64,000 nucleotides of DNA from Streptomyces sp. HM190 (GTDB lineage Bacteria > Actinomycetota > Actinomycetes > Streptomycetales > Streptomycetaceae), in contig NZ_CP047318.1 in assembly GCF_009857135.1 (NCBI RefSeq), forward strand, positions 6,510,001 to 6,574,000, read 5' to 3'. A model generated the notes under the pieces. That model did no database searches. It worked only from the letters and a program-made list of their open reading frames with translations, and was not told where the DNA came from. A program made the translations under genes and the position numbers. How positions within the stretch are numbered: position 1 is the stretch's first letter; each line of letters opens with the position of its first letter. Positions 61,677-64,000 of this stretch are shown here, in pieces.

Positions 61677-62201
61677 TCAGGGGGTGTGGTGCGTGCTGCC
61701 GGTCGGGCTGGGGCGTGCGGCGTCGTCCTGATCGATGCACCTGTGGCCGTTGCGGGGGAGGTTCTTCACCGCTGCGGCGAGCTCGACCAGGGCGACGTCG
61801 GAGGGCACTTCGGGGTCGATGACGGCTTCGGCGGCCGGCTTGCGTCCGAAGGTGGTGATGGTCTTGTCGCCCTCGCCCTGTCCGCTGTTCTTCAGTACCC
61901 AGTCCACGCCGTTGACGGTGACGCACATGTCGGTGGTGGGCAGCATCTCGGGCAGTCCGCAGCGCAAGGTGATCACGTTGTCGCCGTAGACGGCGGCGCC
62001 GGGGGAGGTGGCGGTTTTCTCGTGTCCGCCGATCTTGTCGGGGTAGCCCTCGGCCAGGTCGCGGCAGATGGCGCCTTTGGCCTGGGGGGCGCCTTCGGCC
62101 GATGGTGCTTCGGCGGGCAGGAACTGGATGGCCAGCAGGGCGGCGCCAGCCAGGGTCAGGACGCTGGCGAGGATGGGCAGGGTGCGGGAGTGCTTGGGCA
62201 T
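61677..62201 (-). CDS. DUF3515-like membrane-anchored protein
   Basis: A 174-residue protein with an N-terminal anchor or signal (SRTLPILASVLTLAGAALLA at 5-24) and an extracytoplasmic domain with CRDLAEGYPDKIGG, RCGLPEMLPTTDMCVTVNGV and DWVL, the pattern of the actinobacterial DUF3515 family. Cysteines 46, 81, 93 and 155 may form disulfides. Function unknown. ATG 62201 is 6 nt after TACAGT (62208-62213) and has no ribosome binding site. A conserved DUF3515 gene usually lies near the ddl/thiL region, so this copy may be a paralogue. Confidence 0.8.
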   Translation of the reverse strand: MPKHSRTLPILASVLTLAGAALLAIQFLPAEAPSAEGAPQAKGAICRDLAEGYPDKIGGHEKTATSPGAAVYGDNVITLRCGLPEMLPTTDMCVTVNGVDWVLKNSGQGEGDKTITTFGRKPAAEAVIDPEVPSDVALVELAAAVKNLPRNGHRCIDQDDAARPSPTGSTHHTP

Positions 62202-62207
62202 GAGGGA

Positions 62208-62213
62208 ACTGTA
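62208..62213 (-). promoter_or_regulatory. -10 hexamer of a probable leaderless transcript (DUF3515-like gene)
   Basis: Minus-strand TACAGT, then TCCCTC, then ATG 62201. Confidence 0.45.
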
Positions 62214-62336
62214 GGAGGCGGGTATTGCCCTCAAGTGCGCTGCCCCCCGGGCCAATACCGCCTGGTGATCGTCGAGCGTAGGCTCGGGCGGGCTCGTGCC
62301 GCAGGGGCCGCGAGCTGTTGTGGGAGGGGACCCGCA

Positions 62337-62897
62337 GTGTCGAGGACGATGAAGGCTGTGGTGGTGTCCGGTGCCGCGGTGGCGGTGCTGGGGGGTGTGG
62401 CCGCGCCGGTGGGGGCGGCGCCCGCGGGCAATGACCCGTACAAGAACACAGGTCTTACCAAGGTGTACGGCAAGACCGGCCTGTGTTTCTCGATGGACAA
62501 CTCGAAGAAGTCCAAGGCGGCGGTGAAGCTGCGGGGCTGCAACAAGAAGTCCACGACACAGCGTTGGAACCTGAACTGGCTCAATGCGAACAAGCCGGCC
62601 GAGCGCCCGCGCTATGGGATCCAGAACCGTAAGTCGGGCAAGTGCCTGGCGCCGACGTCGAAGAAGTCGGGTGCGTCAGTGCGTCAGTACGGGTGCAACA
62701 AGAAGTCGAAGGCCCAGTGGTGGACGCTGTATGACCGGCGGATCACTTCCTACGGCTCGGGCAGGCTGGTGATGTCGGCGCAGTCGGACAAGAAGGGCTC
62801 GAAGATCACGCTGATGAAGTACTCGAACAAGACGGTGAAGCTGAAGAAGCAGGCGTTTTCGCTGATCTGGAAGAAGAACGACCCGACCGCGCTGTAA
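62337..62897 (+). CDS. secreted ricin-like (beta-trefoil) lysine-rich protein
   Basis: A 186-residue precursor. Signal peptide with core VVVSGAAVAVLGGVAAPVGA, cleavage near residue 29-31. The mature part has three trefoil-like repeats: TGLCFSMDNSKKSKAAVKLR ending TQRWNL, NRKSGKCLAPTSKKSGASVR ending QWWTL, and GRLVMSAQSDKKGSKITLMK. Cysteine pairs C-x12/16-C fit ricin-type lectin repeats, suggesting binding of an extracellular carbohydrate. It is very rich in lysine and predicted strongly basic. GGGAGGGGA precedes GTG 62337. It converges with a frameshifted paralogue. Confidence 0.85.
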   Translation: MSRTMKAVVVSGAAVAVLGGVAAPVGAAPAGNDPYKNTGLTKVYGKTGLCFSMDNSKKSKAAVKLRGCNKKSTTQRWNLNWLNANKPAERPRYGIQNRKSGKCLAPTSKKSGASVRQYGCNKKSKAQWWTLYDRRITSYGSGRLVMSAQSDKKGSKITLMKYSNKTVKLKKQAFSLIWKKNDPTAL

Positions 62898-62902
62898 CAG
62901 CC

Positions 62903-62950
62903 CGCATGGGGCAGGGCCCGCCCCGTACGCTGCGGGCCCTGCCCCATGTG
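62903..62950. terminator. bidirectional terminator between the two ricin-like genes
   Basis: A perfect 17-bp stem (62905-62921 with 62932-62948, core GGGGCAGGGCCCGC) and a 10-nt loop, between convergent genes. Confidence 0.92.
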
Positions 62951-62960
62951 CGGGAGCGGG

Positions 62961-63480
62961 TCAGGACAGGCCCCAGCGTTCGTCCTTGACGCTGCAGCCC
63001 TTCTTACCGAGCTTGAGCTTGGTGCCGCTCTTGTTGTTCGGGCTCAGGATGAACTTTTTGGACCAGAAGTTGGTGCTCCTCATGTTGTTGAGGTGAGGTT
63101 CCACAGCTCCTTGTCGTTGCCTGCGTAGCACTTCTGCTGGGCGATGGCCGATCCGGACTTCTTGCTGCCCGAGTGCAGGCATTTGCCGGACTTGCGGTTG
63201 ATGATGAGGTAATAGGATTCGGAGGGTTTGCCGATCAGGACGCCTTCGATGTCCCAGCGCTGCGTGGAGTTCTTGGAGTACTTCGCCTGGCGCAGGGTGG
63301 CGCCCTTGCCGGTCTTGCCGCTCATGGTGAAGCAGGCCGCCTTGTCCTTCGCGGCGACCTTTTCGAGCCGGACGTTCTTGTGGTTGCCGCGTGCTCCGCC
63401 GGGGGAAGCCTGCGCGGCGGTGGGGGCGATCAGGGCGATGGTGGCGGCGATGAGCACTACGGTCTGAGGAGGCGGATCAT
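62961..63480 (-). pseudogene. frameshifted secreted ricin-like paralogue
   Basis: Paralogue of the preceding gene: INRKSGKCLHSGSKKSGSAI matches its NRKSGKCLAPTSKKSGAS. One frame runs from about 63470 to a stop at 63080 (ends KELWNLTSTT); the missing third repeat continues in the next frame as NMRSTNFWSKKFILSPNN to GCSVKDERWGLS and a stop at 62961. A second indel is likely in the signal peptide: ATG 63480, with AAAGGA ahead of it, reads MIRLLRP then stop, while the adjacent frame gives TVVLIAATIALIAPTAAQA. If GTG 63457 starts translation, a 125-residue truncated protein could still be made. Confidence 0.7.
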
Positions 63481-63510
63481 GCAGGGTCCTTTACCGTTGG
63501 GGGGCAGGGC

Positions 63511-63540
63511 GGGAGGAGCCCCGCCGGTGGGGCCCCTCCT
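63511..63540 (-). terminator. terminator of the small secreted protein gene
   Basis: GGGAGGAGCCCC (63511-63522) pairs with GGGGCCCCTCCT (63529-63540) with one mismatch and one wobble; loop GCCGGT. Confidence 0.7.
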
Positions 63541-63563
63541 TGTGGCGTGGGTTGCGGGGTTCC

Positions 63564-63989
63564 CTACTCGATGCCGCCGTACGCCAGGCTGCCCGTCTTG
63601 CCGTACTTCCAGACGATGTAGTAGCTGCCGGCGCCGTAACTCTTGCCGACGGCGAAGGTCTCGGTTCCGTTGGCCTTGCCCTTGAGGGACTGGACCTTGG
63701 GGTCCTTGCCCTTGACCTGCTTGTAGACGGATGCGGTCCAGCGGGCGTTATTGCCCTTGATGCCGAAGTGGAAGAAGTGCTTGCCCTTCTTCACCTTGTG
63801 GGCGGCGCTTTTCTGCGTGCCCTTCTTCGTCTTCCAGCAGTCCAGCCAGCCGCCGTCGGGCCGTCGCTCGTAGCCGCACTTCGCGGCGATGTCGCCCTTG
63901 GGGGCCGGCGTGGCCGTGGCGGTGGTGGCGCCTGCGCCCAGTACACTGGCCGCTATCGCGACCGAGATGGCGGCTTTTCCTACCTGCAC
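63564..63989 (-). CDS. small secreted lysine-rich protein (start near window edge)
   Basis: A 141-residue precursor: signal peptide VGKAAISVAIAASVLGAGAT to about residue 27, then a mature part of about 114 residues with two cysteines (AKCGYERRPDGGWLDCW) and many lysines and aromatic residues (KKGKHFFHFGIKGNNARWTA, SYGAGSYYIVWKYG). No family recognised; size and composition resemble small extracellular Streptomyces proteins or inhibitors. GTG 63989 has GGAG 7 nt upstream at the very edge; the frame stays open to 64000, so a start beyond the window is possible. Confidence 0.75.
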   Translation of the reverse strand: MQVGKAAISVAIAASVLGAGATTATATPAPKGDIAAKCGYERRPDGGWLDCWKTKKGTQKSAAHKVKKGKHFFHFGIKGNNARWTASVYKQVKGKDPKVQSLKGKANGTETFAVGKSYGAGSYYIVWKYGKTGSLAYGGIE

Positions 63990-64000
63990 AGCAGCACTCC

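Overview
The window is a GC-rich chromosomal segment of a Streptomyces or very close actinomycete. This rests on the strong G/C bias at third codon positions, frequent GTG starts, the lysine/alanine-tailed principal sigma factor HrdB, the neighbouring topoisomerase IV genes, the cutRS system, and typical Streptomyces regulatory sites (DasR, DmdR-type iron boxes, a c-di-AMP riboswitch). No rRNA, tRNA, intact mobile element or CRISPR array was seen.

Layout. 1-9.6 kb: the 3' part of a RecQ helicase with a phosphoribosyltransferase-like tail, a frameshifted small gene, a DUF4192 protein carrying a 33-bp tandem repeat, a decayed glycogen-debranching-enzyme gene, a NUDIX/winged-helix regulator, an ABC ATPase-permease fusion and a FadR-type GntR regulator. 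9.6-31.6 kb: core genes, namely hrdB, a secreted trypsin-like protease, topoisomerase IV (parE, parC), a DUF485/solute-sodium symporter pair facing a DcuS/DcuR-like two-component system, an iron-box-controlled sucrase/ferredoxin-like gene, a relic of citrate synthase, a COG0523 metallochaperone GTPase, an M16 peptidase pair, a riboswitch-controlled M23 peptidase, a GntR regulator and ptsH (HPr) with two DasR sites.

31.7-46.1 kb: a GNAT/acyl-CoA-synthetase-like acetyltransferase, DUF5998, an alkaline-phosphatase-superfamily enzyme, thymidine kinase, a VOC protein, a sulfurtransferase, the division protein SepH, a sugar-lactone oxidase with an MFS exporter, ferrochelatase and inositol monophosphatase. 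46.4-59.4 kb: cutRS, a DUF4193 zinc ribbon, a thioesterase/dUTPase/DUF3710 cluster, an OB-fold protein with DUF3159, two TrkA-type K+ regulators, an APC permease and an RNA methyltransferase; a 36-residue membrane peptide lies beside the TrkA pair.

59.4-64 kb has a different, accessory character: gene fragments (MFS, lipoprotein), an orphan 45-codon ORF, a DUF3515-like protein, and a group of small exported lysine-rich proteins including two convergent ricin-like paralogues, one of them frameshifted. At least six decayed genes contrast with about 50 intact housekeeping genes, so decay is more likely than general sequencing error. A recurring feature is a TANNNT-like -10 hexamer 6-8 nt before the start codon with no ribosome binding site, suggesting a dozen leaderless transcripts.
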